Shown here in pieces: positions 13,596 through 23,030 of a stretch of DNA of 32,486 nt. Within the stretch, counting starts at the first letter, position 1; every line of letters starts with the position of its first letter. The notes beneath the pieces are model-generated. The model ran no database searches. It was not told the origin of the DNA and saw nothing but the letters and a program-made list of their open reading frames with translations. This stretch comes from Lentisphaerota bacterium (GTDB lineage Bacteria; Verrucomicrobiota; Lentisphaeria; Oligosphaerales; Oligosphaeraceae), in contig JAAZKI010000544.1 in assembly GCA_012799905.1 (NCBI GenBank), positions 1 through 32,486 on the forward strand. The letters run 5' to 3'. The position numbers and the translations under genes are program-made.

Positions 13596-16388
13596 ATGGG
13601 CAAAAAACTCGTCGTGGTGGAATCACCCACCAAAGCCAGAACCATTGGGCGCTTCCTGGGTCCCAACGTCCAGGTACAGGCCTCTATGGGACATATACGC
13701 GATCTCCCTCAAAAAAGCCTCGGCGTTGACGTCAACAACGACTTCGCCCCGACTTATGAATTGACCACCAGCGGCCGCAAAATCGTCCGCACCCTGCGCC
13801 AAGCTGCTGCCGGCGCTGATGACATTTACCTGGCTACTGACCATGACCGCGAAGGCGAAGCCATTGCCTGGCACCTGCAAGAACTCCTTCAGGATGCCGG
13901 CAATGCCAATTTCCACCGCATCACCTTCCATGAAATCACCCGGAACGCCATCCAGAAGGCGTTTGCCAACCCTGGCGTCATCGCCGAGGACCTGGTCGCC
14001 GCCCAGCAGGCACGGCGCGTCCTTGACCGCCTGGTCGGATACCAGGTGAGTCCCCTGCTCTGGCGGCATGTGAAAAAAGGCACCAGCGCCGGCCGCGTCC
14101 AGTCCGTGGCTCTCCGCATCGTCGTGGAACGCGAACGCGAAATCCTCGCCTTTGAGCCGCAGGAATACTGGAATCTTGACGCCTGGTTCGAAAACCGCGA
14201 GCAGAAAGCCAAATTGAAAACCAGGCTGGCCCGCATCAACGACCTCAAAGTCCTGGTGAGCAATGGCGATGACGCCGAGCGACTGGCAGACGCTTTACAA
14301 TCACCTGAGGTGGCCCACCAGGTAGTCAAGGTGCAAAGCACTCCGCGCCGCAAAAACGCGCCGCCGCCCTTCATCACCAGCACGCTGCAACAGGCCGCCG
14401 GCAGCGCCCTCAGGATGGGCGCCGCCCAAACCATGCGCATCGCTCAGCAATTGTACGAGGGCATTGAGCTGGGCAGCGGCGGCCCGGTCGGCCTCATCAC
14501 CTATATGCGTACCGACTCAGTCAACGTCGCCCGCGAAGCCCAGGCACAGGCCCTTGACTTCATCGCGAAGCACTACGGCAAGGAATACGCCCCAGCTAAA
14601 CCGAATTTCTATCGCTCGCGCAAATCCGCGCAGGAAGCGCACGAAGCCATCCGGCCGACCGACGTCAACCACACCCCGGACAGCGTGGCGCCCTACCTCA
14701 CCCCGCAGCAAGCCAAAATTTACCGCCTCATCTGGAACCGCTTTGTCGCCAGCCAGATGGTGCCAGCGCAGCAACTTGACCACGTCATTGAAATCGAAAG
14801 CACGGGCGGCCCGCTGGCCACTATGACGGCGGACAACCTAGTCCAGGACGACGCACCGGCCAGCAAAAAAGCCGCTGCCGCCGCCAAGGGCATTGCCTGT
14901 CTGTTCCACGCCACCGCCCGGGAAACCCTCTTCCCAGGCTACCTGATCGTTTACAACATCAAAGAAGTCGGCGAAGAAGAAGACCCTGACGACAATGCCC
15001 GCCCCCTCCCTGACCTGAAAGTCGGAATGCGTTGCGACCTGCTTGAACTGATCAAGGAGCAATGCTTCACCAAACCGCCCAACCGCTATTCCGAAGCCTC
15101 CCTGGTCAAGGCACTGGAGCAAAATGGCGTGGGGCGACCGTCGACCTACGCTTCGACCGTCAACACTATCCAGGAACGCGATTATGTGACCAAGGAAAAG
15201 GGCAGCCTCATCCCCACAGAGCTCGGCTTTGCCACCAACGACTTCCTCGTTCAGCACCTGCCGAATCTGTTTGACATCGGCTTTACGGCCCAAATGGAAG
15301 ACGAACTCGACCAAGTTGAAGAAGGCGACCTCAACTGGGTCAGCATGATCGCTGAATTCTACAAGAAACTCCAAAGCGCCTTGAGCGCCCATACCAATAC
15401 CAGCGCCAGCCAGGGCTGCACCCCCGAAAATCTGCAAGCCATCCTGGCCCTGTTCCCGGCTGACTTTCCCTTTGACCCACCCGTCAAACGGGGACGACGC
15501 ACCTACGACGACGCTAAATTCATCACCAGCATCGCCGAGCAAGCCGAGGCGGAAAAAGCCCTCAGCGAACGGCAATGGGCCGCCATCCTCAACCTGGTGG
15601 CCAAATATGCCGCCAAATCACCTGCCATCATCGCGGCCATGGATAAAATCGGCTTAGGCGACACCGTCCGCCAGTACATTGAAGAACAGGAAAAAGCCAG
15701 CCAGGCGGAGCCGCCGCCACCACCGCCGCCAGAACAACTGAACCTGCTGGAAGCCATGACCAAAATCACCTGGAATGAACCGGTCAAACGCGGCAAACGA
15801 GTTTTTGACGATGGCAAATTCTTCCGTTCCCTCCACAAACAGGCCTTGGACGGCGTCGCTTTGAGTCCGGCCCAGGTCGCAGCCCTGCTTAAACTGGCCG
15901 CCAATTACGCCGCCACCATCCCTGACTACGAGAAATTGACCCAGGCCCTGGGCGGCGCTGAACCGACGGCAGACGAAGAGGCCCCAGCTCCGGCCACGAC
16001 CATATCCGAAGCAGAGCGCCAGAAAATCGACGCCCTGGTCGGCATGGCCACAGAAATCAAAACCTGGAAAACACCTAAGACCACGGGCCGCCGGACTTTC
16101 AATGACAAAGAATTTGTCAGTTCCGTGACCACCCAATACAAGCAGAAGGGCAGCCTCAGCGAACGCCAAGTCGCTGCCCTGGCCAAAGTCATCGCCAAGT
16201 ACCCGGAGCAAATCACGGATTACGCCAATCGCGCCAAAGCCGCAGGCATTGGCGAACCGCCGCCGCCCCCAAAACTGCTTGATGAAAAATGCCCGCAATG
16301 TGGCGCAGCGCTCATCGCGCGAACCTCCCGCGGAAAATCCTTCATCGGCTGTTCCGCTTTTCCGAAATGCCGCTATATTGCTAAATAG
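13596..16388 (+). CDS. topA: DNA topoisomerase I with three C-terminal repeats
   Basis: 930 residues. Type IA topoisomerase that relaxes negative supercoils. The Toprim domain (~1-120) has the catalytic E9 (VVVES) and D82/D84/E86 (TDHDREGEA). The strand-passing core (~130-600) has the active-site Y303 in ITYMRTDS. Three similar segments follow at about 628-683, 724-790 and 820-880, each built as (K/G)(R)G(R/K)R.(F/Y).D..F..S......LS..Q.AAL.K...KY, joined by proline-rich linkers. One C4 zinc finger closes the protein (C899, C902, C919, C925). Classical TopA has several zinc fingers instead, so the repeats seem to replace them as accessory DNA-binding modules; that function is inference. It is preceded by dprA. 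Confidence 0.95.
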   Translation: MGKKLVVVESPTKARTIGRFLGPNVQVQASMGHIRDLPQKSLGVDVNNDFAPTYELTTSGRKIVRTLRQAAAGADDIYLATDHDREGEAIAWHLQELLQDAGNANFHRITFHEITRNAIQKAFANPGVIAEDLVAAQQARRVLDRLVGYQVSPLLWRHVKKGTSAGRVQSVALRIVVEREREILAFEPQEYWNLDAWFENREQKAKLKTRLARINDLKVLVSNGDDAERLADALQSPEVAHQVVKVQSTPRRKNAPPPFITSTLQQAAGSALRMGAAQTMRIAQQLYEGIELGSGGPVGLITYMRTDSVNVAREAQAQALDFIAKHYGKEYAPAKPNFYRSRKSAQEAHEAIRPTDVNHTPDSVAPYLTPQQAKIYRLIWNRFVASQMVPAQQLDHVIEIESTGGPLATMTADNLVQDDAPASKKAAAAAKGIACLFHATARETLFPGYLIVYNIKEVGEEEDPDDNARPLPDLKVGMRCDLLELIKEQCFTKPPNRYSEASLVKALEQNGVGRPSTYASTVNTIQERDYVTKEKGSLIPTELGFATNDFLVQHLPNLFDIGFTAQMEDELDQVEEGDLNWVSMIAEFYKKLQSALSAHTNTSASQGCTPENLQAILALFPADFPFDPPVKRGRRTYDDAKFITSIAEQAEAEKALSERQWAAILNLVAKYAAKSPAIIAAMDKIGLGDTVRQYIEEQEKASQAEPPPPPPPEQLNLLEAMTKITWNEPVKRGKRVFDDGKFFRSLHKQALDGVALSPAQVAALLKLAANYAATIPDYEKLTQALGGAEPTADEEAPAPATTISEAERQKIDALVGMATEIKTWKTPKTTGRRTFNDKEFVSSVTTQYKQKGSLSERQVAALAKVIAKYPEQITDYANRAKAAGIGEPPPPPKLLDEKCPQCGAALIARTSRGKSFIGCSAFPKCRYIAK

Positions 16389-16527
16389 CCCGCCTCCTCC
16401 ACACATCCACTAACCCCAGACAAGCCAGGCCAATCTACCTGCCCCGGAGCGCGACGACGTCTATCCCAGCCTAGAGCGGAGCGGCTGCCCAGTCAAACTC
16501 CCGGCAACCTGCCTGCACATCACCACC

Positions 16528-17400
16528 ATGAGCTTCTGCGATGTCTCCATTGTCATGCTCGCCCACAACGGCGTTGACTTCACCCGCCATGCCCTGACCA
16601 GCATCCTCCAGGCAAAAACCCTGCCCTGGGAAATCTTCCTGGTCGACAATGCGTCCGAAGACGACACCCCGAACCTGATCCGAGACTTCAGACCACGACT
16701 GGAAAAAGCCGGCATCCGTGTACACACCTGGCGCAACTCCGAAAATCTCGGCTGCTCTCTCGCACGCAACCAGGCCTGGGAAAAAGCCACCAGCAAATAC
16801 ACGGTGTTCATGGACAATGACGCGGCCGTCTGCACCAGCGACTGGCTGGCGCGTCTAATCACCATCTTTGATCAACGCCCCAACCTGGGCATCCTCGGCC
16901 CGAAAATTATCTATCCCTACCGGCCCCATCCCATCCAGTGCGCTGGCGTCAGCATCAACCGCATGGGTCGCGTCGCCTTCCGAGGCCGCGGCGCTGACCG
17001 ACATGACCCGCGCTACCAGCAATTCTGGCTGACCTGGTCACTGATCAGCGCCACCTGGCTGATGAAAACAGACCTGCGTGACAGCGTCGGCATGCTCGAT
17101 GAACTGTTCCACCCAGTCCAGTACGAAGACCTCGACCTCTGCATCAGAGCGCGATTGGCCGGATTCGAGGTCGCCTATACGCCCGAAGTGGAAATGTACC
17201 ACTTCGAAGGCATCACCACAGCGTCCTTCGGACAGGAAGAATACAAAGTCAACATCGCGCGCAATTCCCTCAAATTCCGAGAACGCTACCACCAACTCTT
17301 CAAGACCTTCACCGAAGAACTGCCAGCCGAAGAATACCGCTGGCTGAAGCGACAGGAACTCGGACTCCGACCGGAACTGGATCTGACCCAGACCGAATAA
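16528..17400 (+). CDS. Family 2 glycosyltransferase
   Basis: 290 residues with a GT-A fold of the GT2 type, transferring a sugar from a nucleotide-sugar donor to an envelope or exopolysaccharide acceptor. Seen: VSIVMLAHNG at the N-terminus, LVDNASEDDT for nucleotide binding, NLGCSLARNQAW, the DXD-type metal motif in FMDNDAA, and QYEDLDLCIRARLAGF supplying the catalytic ED. The tail YHFEGITTAS resembles rhamnosyltransferase-like members. No membrane segment, so it is cytoplasmic or peripheral. Donor and acceptor cannot be deduced. It starts 139 bases after topA with no clear Shine-Dalgarno; that spacer shows nothing recognisable. Confidence 0.88.
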   Translation: MSFCDVSIVMLAHNGVDFTRHALTSILQAKTLPWEIFLVDNASEDDTPNLIRDFRPRLEKAGIRVHTWRNSENLGCSLARNQAWEKATSKYTVFMDNDAAVCTSDWLARLITIFDQRPNLGILGPKIIYPYRPHPIQCAGVSINRMGRVAFRGRGADRHDPRYQQFWLTWSLISATWLMKTDLRDSVGMLDELFHPVQYEDLDLCIRARLAGFEVAYTPEVEMYHFEGITTASFGQEEYKVNIARNSLKFRERYHQLFKTFTEELPAEEYRWLKRQELGLRPELDLTQTE

Positions 17401-17502
17401 AGATAGCGGATAACGCCAACCGGCACGGAAATAATGCCCGCATCCGCTGGTGCGCCGTTGCGCTTTCGTCCCTATTTCGCCTATTTTCCGGGAGAATTCA
17501 CT

Positions 17503-20500
17503 ATGCACATGCGTCACCACGTCCACGCCCTTCTGGTCATCCTGGTCGCCGTCATGGCAGCGGCTGCAACTGGCGCTGAACTGGTCAAGCCGCTGTCCTA
17601 TCATTTCGCCATGACGACTCTGCACGGTGACGACAGCGCCGCGGACCCGAACTTCACCAAATTGACTGACGGCAAGAAAGGCGGTCCGGGACGGGTCATC
17701 TGGCGCAAAAAAGAAAACCACGGCGTTCCCTTCACCATCGCCTTTGATTTTGAGCACGACACCAGCCTGAGCGCGGTCACGGTACACTATTTCCGTTGGA
17801 AACGCAGCTATGGCCTCAAGGACATCAAAGTCGTCGGCATCAATGCTGAAGGCGCCCGCCTCCCGCTCGGCGTCATCACCTTAAACCAGCCCTATCACCT
17901 TCCGGAAGGCGAACCACACTATATGTCCGCCGTTATCCCGTCGGACGATCCTCGGCCAGTCCGTCAGGTCGAAGTGACCATCACCGGCACGGGCGGCTAT
18001 GTCGGCGTCAGCGAAATCGAATTCACCGGCGTTGTCAAGGCCGAGGCGCTGGAATCTGCCGTCGAACAAAAATACGACTTCCTGGTCGCTGCTGCCGGAC
18101 CTGGCCTGCGCCTGAAACAAGGCGACGGCTATGCCGTTCTCGAAAACGACCACGTTATCTATGTAATTGACGCCGGCTGCGGCGGCACGGTCAACTACGC
18201 CTACGACAAACACGCACAAGTCAACTTGGTCAAAACCACTGCGCCTGGACAAGGCTACGGCGGCCTGTTCGTCGACCGATTCTGGCCTGGCAACTACGCC
18301 ATCCGTGACATGTACCGCGACCTGCCGTATGCCCTGACCATCGTTGATGACGAACCGGATCGGAAAACGGTACGCGTCAGCAGCATCGGCAAAAGCGGCA
18401 TTTTTCTTAACGTCACCTTAGAAAAGACCTACACGCTCACGGCAGGCTCTTCCACTCTCACGGTCGACTACAAAATCAGCAATGACCAAGCCAATGTCGT
18501 GCCGCTGAACTACGGCCTCTGGATGTTTTCCGGGGTTCTAACGCCATCGCCCTATCAGCGCATTTTCCCTGGCCGCGCTGCGGTGGAAAGCCACCCCGGG
18601 GTTAAGCAATTCACCAGCCGCGCCTTCAGCAGTGGCTGGTTCGGCATTCTCTGCGAGGACAATGGCCTCGCGCTCACCATCCCCTATGAACTATTCAAGG
18701 CATTCTACTGCTGGGCCTCTTCAGAAACAGCCGGCAGCATAGAATGTAAACTCGGCGTCTATCCCATCCCGGCTGGCGACGACCTGCGTTGCTCCTTTGC
18801 TGTCTGCCCCTTCACCGGCATCGGCAAGCCCGATCACCTCAATCAAATCATGGCCGGAAGCCTCGGACTGGAGCCGGAATACCAGAACCAACCAGAGGCA
18901 AACACCCTGCGGCTTCGGCTGTTTCGACCGGATGACTACGCGGTCACCGTCAAAGCCGCCCGCCTCAATGCTGATGGCAAGCCGGAAGCATGGCATGACC
19001 TGGCCTCGGCCACGGTTGACAAAAAGCAGACCGTCGCTGCCCTCACCTATCGCCTGCCGACCTTGACCGAAGGAACCTGGCTGGTGACCGCCGAAGCCAA
19101 GCGCTTTGACGCAGTCGTCTTCACCATGCAAGCCGCGACTATCTTCCAAAAAGCCTCTGCTATCTTCGAATTGCCCCAGGCTTGCGATATCCGGCCGGAT
19201 GTCTCCGAACAAGGCCAGAAACTCAACCTGAACTTCAATTCCATGGATTACGAAACCCGCCACGTGACCTGGGCCCGGCCCTATGCACAAGGCAAACCAA
19301 CCGTGCTTGCCGTATGTTATGACAAAAACGGCTGCCGAGAAATGGTCGAACTGGCCCAGCGCTTCGAACTGGACATCACTACTAATTTCATCGGCGGACT
19401 CTGGCGCATCAGCGGCCAGACGACTACCCTCAGCCCAAGCTCCTGTCTGGCAGAACTGCAAAAACAACTGAAAAAACGCTATGACGTGATCGTCGTGTCC
19501 GGCGATGTCTGGAACCTGCTTTCCAAGAATCTCCAAGACGCAATTTTAGCTCAGGTCGAAGCCGGCTGCGGTCTGGTGCTATGCGCACCGGAAGGGCACC
19601 CCAAGGCCTTGGCTGACCAATTCAGCCTTGCTGAGAAAGCCAAGCACATCCTGGCTGAATGGCAACCGGAAGACGGCAATGACATCGTGGCCGGAATCCC
19701 GTTCGCAGCCCTGCCCCAGACCCGCATCCTGAACTACACCACCACCGGCAAAGTCCTCGCCACTGCCGCAGGACACCCCCTGGTCGCGCAATTCACATAC
19801 GGCAAGGGCGCTGTCTTCGCCGCCGCCTGGGCAGTGGACGGACGCAACCGCGAACAGACTACGCCGGAAACATACAAACGCCGCTACAGTCCGGTCTTTC
19901 TGCCGTCCATGTCCTTCCTCAATCCGGATTTAACCTACGACTACCACGAATACCACCTGTCCCTGCTCGGCAAAATGATTTACGCCGCAGCAGGACGCGC
20001 GCCGAAAATCCGAGTCGATAACCTCACTGCCTCTGCCGGAACCATCACTGCCGTCATCACCACCGCCGAGCCTCGCGAACTGACAGCCAACCTCACGCTC
20101 CGGGACAAATTCTCTACTGCATTCCACACCGAAACCCGCAGCCTCTCCCTCCAGGCCGGCGCCAATGCCATCACCCTTGACGTCCCCAAGCCTGTCCTGC
20201 CCGGCCTGGTTCTGGCCGACCTGATCCTGACGTCGCCAACCGGAACCGAATGGTGGGGCGCCGACGCCTTCCTTCACCAGACCACAGCCGCCATCACTGC
20301 TTTTGAAATCGAAGACAAAATCTGGCGCCAGTCAGAAATAGTCACCGGCGCAGTGACTGCAACCGGCGACGCCAGCCTCACTGTCTCCCTGTACGACGCC
20401 TGGGGAAATGAAATCGCCCGCTCCCACGACTCCAACTTCGCCCTGCCCTTGCGTGATTGCCAATCCCTGGTCTTCTATGCCGAAGCCGTCCTCCGACGCC

Positions 20501-22818
20501 AGGATACCATCGTTGACCGCGTACGCCTCCGTCGTGCCCGCTACGGAACCACTGACCCAGAACTCCTCCAAATCGTCTTCGGCTGGCCAGGCATCAGCAA
20601 CAGCAATATGCCGGCCTTTCTTGTTGACGACTACATCAAAATCATGCGGCGCTTTGGCATCAACGGCAGTTCCGGCTCAGGTTCAGAATGGGAAATACCC
20701 TTCATGGTCAAGGCCCTTCGCAATCAGAACCTCGCCTTTGTCAGCACCAACTCCACTGCTGGCACCGGCGGCAAATTCCCCTATGACGCCAACCGCACCA
20801 TCACTTCCAAATTCGACCTGATCCGCACGCCCTGCCTGAGCCAGCCCGGGCTGAAAGACAGCATCAGACAAAGGTCCGCTGGCTTTGCCGACTACCCAGC
20901 CACCCGCTACGGCGTCCATATGGTGGCTGGCCCAGATGAAGCTAACATGATCAGCAATAACGACTTATGCTTCTCCCCAGACTGCCAGCGCGAATTCAGA
21001 AACTGGCTGCGCCGGCAATACTCGTCCCTCGACGCTCTTAATCATTCCTGGAAAACCTCCTTCGCCTCCTGGGATGACGTCATTGCCATGACTTCCGACG
21101 AGGTGAAGAAGCACCCCTCCTACGCACCCTGGCTCGACCACCGCTCCTTCAACGACTGGAACCGCGCTGATGCCATCGGCTACGTGGTTCGCGGCATCCA
21201 CGACGTTGACCCCAACCTGGCGTATTCCCTGTCCGGCACCCAGGAGACCAACCCCTGGAACGCCTGGGACTGGTACCAGCTCATGCCCCATCTCCAGGCC
21301 TTGTCCTCCTACACCGGCGAACAGACCATCCAGCAGCGATGCTTTGCTAACGGCAAACTCATGCAGGAACCCTGGATCGGCTACGACGGCGACTACCGAC
21401 ATCACAACCAATACCTTCTTGACAAACTGTTCAAAGGCGCGACCGGCTTCCGCATCTATTCCGGCCGCTTCTATATCAATCCCGACTTCACCCTCCCGCC
21501 CCTGGCTCTGGACCTGATTCGGGCCCTGGACCGCTACCGGAACGGCCCGGCCGAACTGATCATGCGGGCTGAACTGCTCACCTATCCGATTGCTTTCCTG
21601 TACTCGCCAGCCTCCATCAAACTCGACTGGATCATCGGCGCCAACGCACTGCGCCGCAGTGCCGTCACCGGCTTCGCCAACCTCATCTATGACGCCGCCC
21701 TCACCTACGACTATATCGCCTACGGGCACCTGGAAACCACCGACCGCCTCCGCGAGCGCTATCGCATCCTGATCCTGCCAGCCGCTGCTGCCATGTCGCC
21801 AGCAGAAGTGGCGACAGTACGACAATTCGCGGCCGATGGCGGCATCGTCATCGCCGACCTGCTGACCGCGACCTATGACCAGCACGGCTGCCCCTACGAT
21901 AAATCGCCGGCCTGCGATTTATTCGGCCTCCAAAACACCGGCGTCCTGAACATGCAGCCAGCGACCATCACCGGCTTGAACGCCGAAGCCGAAGGATTGA
22001 CCCTCAAAAATCTCTCCATGACCGTCCCTGCCTGGGAAAGCGGCCTCATCGCCAAAACCGCCAAGCCGCTCGCTGAAATCACGGCTGACGGCCAGAAACA
22101 CCACGTCGCCTTTGTCAATCCTATCGGCAAAGGCTGCGCGGTCTATTTCGGGGCGGCCATCATGACCACCATTGGCGACTGGCAGGAAATGCGCTACACC
22201 AGCGCCAATGCTCCACAACTCAAAATCATCAGCCAGCTTCTGGATGTCCTCTTCCAACGCGCAGGCATCACGCCAATCGCCACCGCTGACCTGAAGGCGA
22301 CCTCAATCCAAGTCCGTCAGAACGGCCCTCTCCGCATCCTCGGATTGGTTCGCGACTACAAGCAGGCCGCCAACCTCGATCCCGGCGTCACTCCGCGCGC
22401 CGTCAACCTGGACCGCAAATACCATGTCTACGACCTCTTGGAAGGCGGCTATCTCGGCTTCCACAAAACCTTTACGCACCCATTTGCTGCCGACTCGCAA
22501 AACGCCTTTGCGCTGTTGCCCAGCCAGCCGCAAAAACTAGTCGCCGCTGTCACCCCGGGAGCGAACCGCGCCTATACCATCCACCTGGCTCTTGACACTG
22601 CCGGCCCCCAGAGCGCCGAACACGCCATTCGTCTGCGTCTGACCGACCCGAGCGGCGCCGAGAACCCCATTTGCCCCGGCCTGCGTTTCGCCCGTCACGG
22701 CCAGGACGGCTTCACCCTGACTATGCCGCTCAATGCCACCCCAGGCCAATGGACGCTCAGCGCCGAAGACGTCATCACCCGCCTACAGACAACCTGCCGC
22801 TTCAACGTCCCGAAATAA
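17503..22818 (+). CDS. Very large secreted GH42-like glycoside hydrolase with N-terminal discoidin-like domain
   Basis: 1771 residues from the chosen ATG, which has GGGAGA eight bases upstream and begins a signal peptide (MHMRHHVHALLVILVAVM...ATGAE). An open frame 23 codons longer exists but lacks both. A discoidin/F5-8-like carbohydrate-binding domain spans about 30-190. The C-terminal half has a GH42-type beta-galactosidase barrel and trimerisation-like domain: LCFSPDCQREFRNWLRRQY, SLDALNHSWKTSFASWDDV, then ILPAAAAMSPAEV and GGIVIADL. Candidate acid/base is E1146 (AGPDEAN) and candidate nucleophile E1273 (SYTGEQT); both are inferred from position. The protein is far longer than standard GH42 enzymes (~650-700). 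It probably acts in the periplasm or outside on host or plant glycans. Confidence 0.75.
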   Translation: MHMRHHVHALLVILVAVMAAAATGAELVKPLSYHFAMTTLHGDDSAADPNFTKLTDGKKGGPGRVIWRKKENHGVPFTIAFDFEHDTSLSAVTVHYFRWKRSYGLKDIKVVGINAEGARLPLGVITLNQPYHLPEGEPHYMSAVIPSDDPRPVRQVEVTITGTGGYVGVSEIEFTGVVKAEALESAVEQKYDFLVAAAGPGLRLKQGDGYAVLENDHVIYVIDAGCGGTVNYAYDKHAQVNLVKTTAPGQGYGGLFVDRFWPGNYAIRDMYRDLPYALTIVDDEPDRKTVRVSSIGKSGIFLNVTLEKTYTLTAGSSTLTVDYKISNDQANVVPLNYGLWMFSGVLTPSPYQRIFPGRAAVESHPGVKQFTSRAFSSGWFGILCEDNGLALTIPYELFKAFYCWASSETAGSIECKLGVYPIPAGDDLRCSFAVCPFTGIGKPDHLNQIMAGSLGLEPEYQNQPEANTLRLRLFRPDDYAVTVKAARLNADGKPEAWHDLASATVDKKQTVAALTYRLPTLTEGTWLVTAEAKRFDAVVFTMQAATIFQKASAIFELPQACDIRPDVSEQGQKLNLNFNSMDYETRHVTWARPYAQGKPTVLAVCYDKNGCREMVELAQRFELDITTNFIGGLWRISGQTTTLSPSSCLAELQKQLKKRYDVIVVSGDVWNLLSKNLQDAILAQVEAGCGLVLCAPEGHPKALADQFSLAEKAKHILAEWQPEDGNDIVAGIPFAALPQTRILNYTTTGKVLATAAGHPLVAQFTYGKGAVFAAAWAVDGRNREQTTPETYKRRYSPVFLPSMSFLNPDLTYDYHEYHLSLLGKMIYAAAGRAPKIRVDNLTASAGTITAVITTAEPRELTANLTLRDKFSTAFHTETRSLSLQAGANAITLDVPKPVLPGLVLADLILTSPTGTEWWGADAFLHQTTAAITAFEIEDKIWRQSEIVTGAVTATGDASLTVSLYDAWGNEIARSHDSNFALPLRDCQSLVFYAEAVLRRQDTIVDRVRLRRARYGTTDPELLQIVFGWPGISNSNMPAFLVDDYIKIMRRFGINGSSGSGSEWEIPFMVKALRNQNLAFVSTNSTAGTGGKFPYDANRTITSKFDLIRTPCLSQPGLKDSIRQRSAGFADYPATRYGVHMVAGPDEANMISNNDLCFSPDCQREFRNWLRRQYSSLDALNHSWKTSFASWDDVIAMTSDEVKKHPSYAPWLDHRSFNDWNRADAIGYVVRGIHDVDPNLAYSLSGTQETNPWNAWDWYQLMPHLQALSSYTGEQTIQQRCFANGKLMQEPWIGYDGDYRHHNQYLLDKLFKGATGFRIYSGRFYINPDFTLPPLALDLIRALDRYRNGPAELIMRAELLTYPIAFLYSPASIKLDWIIGANALRRSAVTGFANLIYDAALTYDYIAYGHLETTDRLRERYRILILPAAAAMSPAEVATVRQFAADGGIVIADLLTATYDQHGCPYDKSPACDLFGLQNTGVLNMQPATITGLNAEAEGLTLKNLSMTVPAWESGLIAKTAKPLAEITADGQKHHVAFVNPIGKGCAVYFGAAIMTTIGDWQEMRYTSANAPQLKIISQLLDVLFQRAGITPIATADLKATSIQVRQNGPLRILGLVRDYKQAANLDPGVTPRAVNLDRKYHVYDLLEGGYLGFHKTFTHPFAADSQNAFALLPSQPQKLVAAVTPGANRAYTIHLALDTAGPQSAEHAIRLRLTDPSGAENPICPGLRFARHGQDGFTLTMPLNATPGQWTLSAEDVITRLQTTCRFNVPK

Positions 22819-22856
22819 AAGTGACATTATGCGCTACACTGCCGTATGGTACGTAC

Positions 22857-23000
22857 GTAGTTCAGCTTCAGCTTGCCGTATCTACCTCGCTTGCAGGAGC
22901 ATGTAGTTCAAACTTTAGTTTGCCGTATGTCCCGCAGGCTTTAGCCTGCCATACATCTCTCGCTTGCAGGAGCATGTAGTTCAAACTTCAGCTTGCCGTA
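22857..23000. repeat. Interleaved direct repeats GTAGTTCAAACTTCAGCTTGCCGTA and CTCGCTTGCAGGAGCAT
   Basis: The first unit (24-25 bp, with small variants) occurs at 22857-22880, 22903-22927 and 22976-23000. The second, 17-bp unit occurs identically at 22886-22902 and 22959-22975, each time directly before a copy of the first. The composite unit is thus partly tandemly duplicated. Confidence 0.85.
22925..22954. repeat. Palindrome GCAGGC-TTTA-GCCTGC with flanking GTATG/CATAC
   Basis: The inner arms 22934-22939 and 22944-22949 have the same TTTA loop and CAGGC core as the hairpin at 244-263. Outer arms GTATG and CATAC extend the structure across a four-base bulge. It lies between convergent genes, so it may serve as a bidirectional transcript-end hairpin. 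Confidence 0.55.
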
Positions 23001-23030
23001 CGTAGCTCAAGCTAATACTTGCGAATTTAT

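Larger units (their letters stand above)
22819..23030. other. Intergenic repeat cluster between convergent genes
   Basis: Non-coding spacer between the convergent GH42-like and DUF4838 genes. It is almost entirely made of two interleaved direct repeats and a palindrome (listed separately). No gene or promoter is recognised. Confidence 0.7.

Noticed and set aside
17434-17502. Extended N-terminus of the GH42-like protein
   Set aside because: The downstream ATG has a ribosome site and starts directly with a signal peptide, whereas the extension would bury it.
20965-21885. 306-codon minus-strand frame inside the GH42-like gene
   Set aside because: Antisense shadow in a GC-rich gene; rich in G, V and D with no domain signature.
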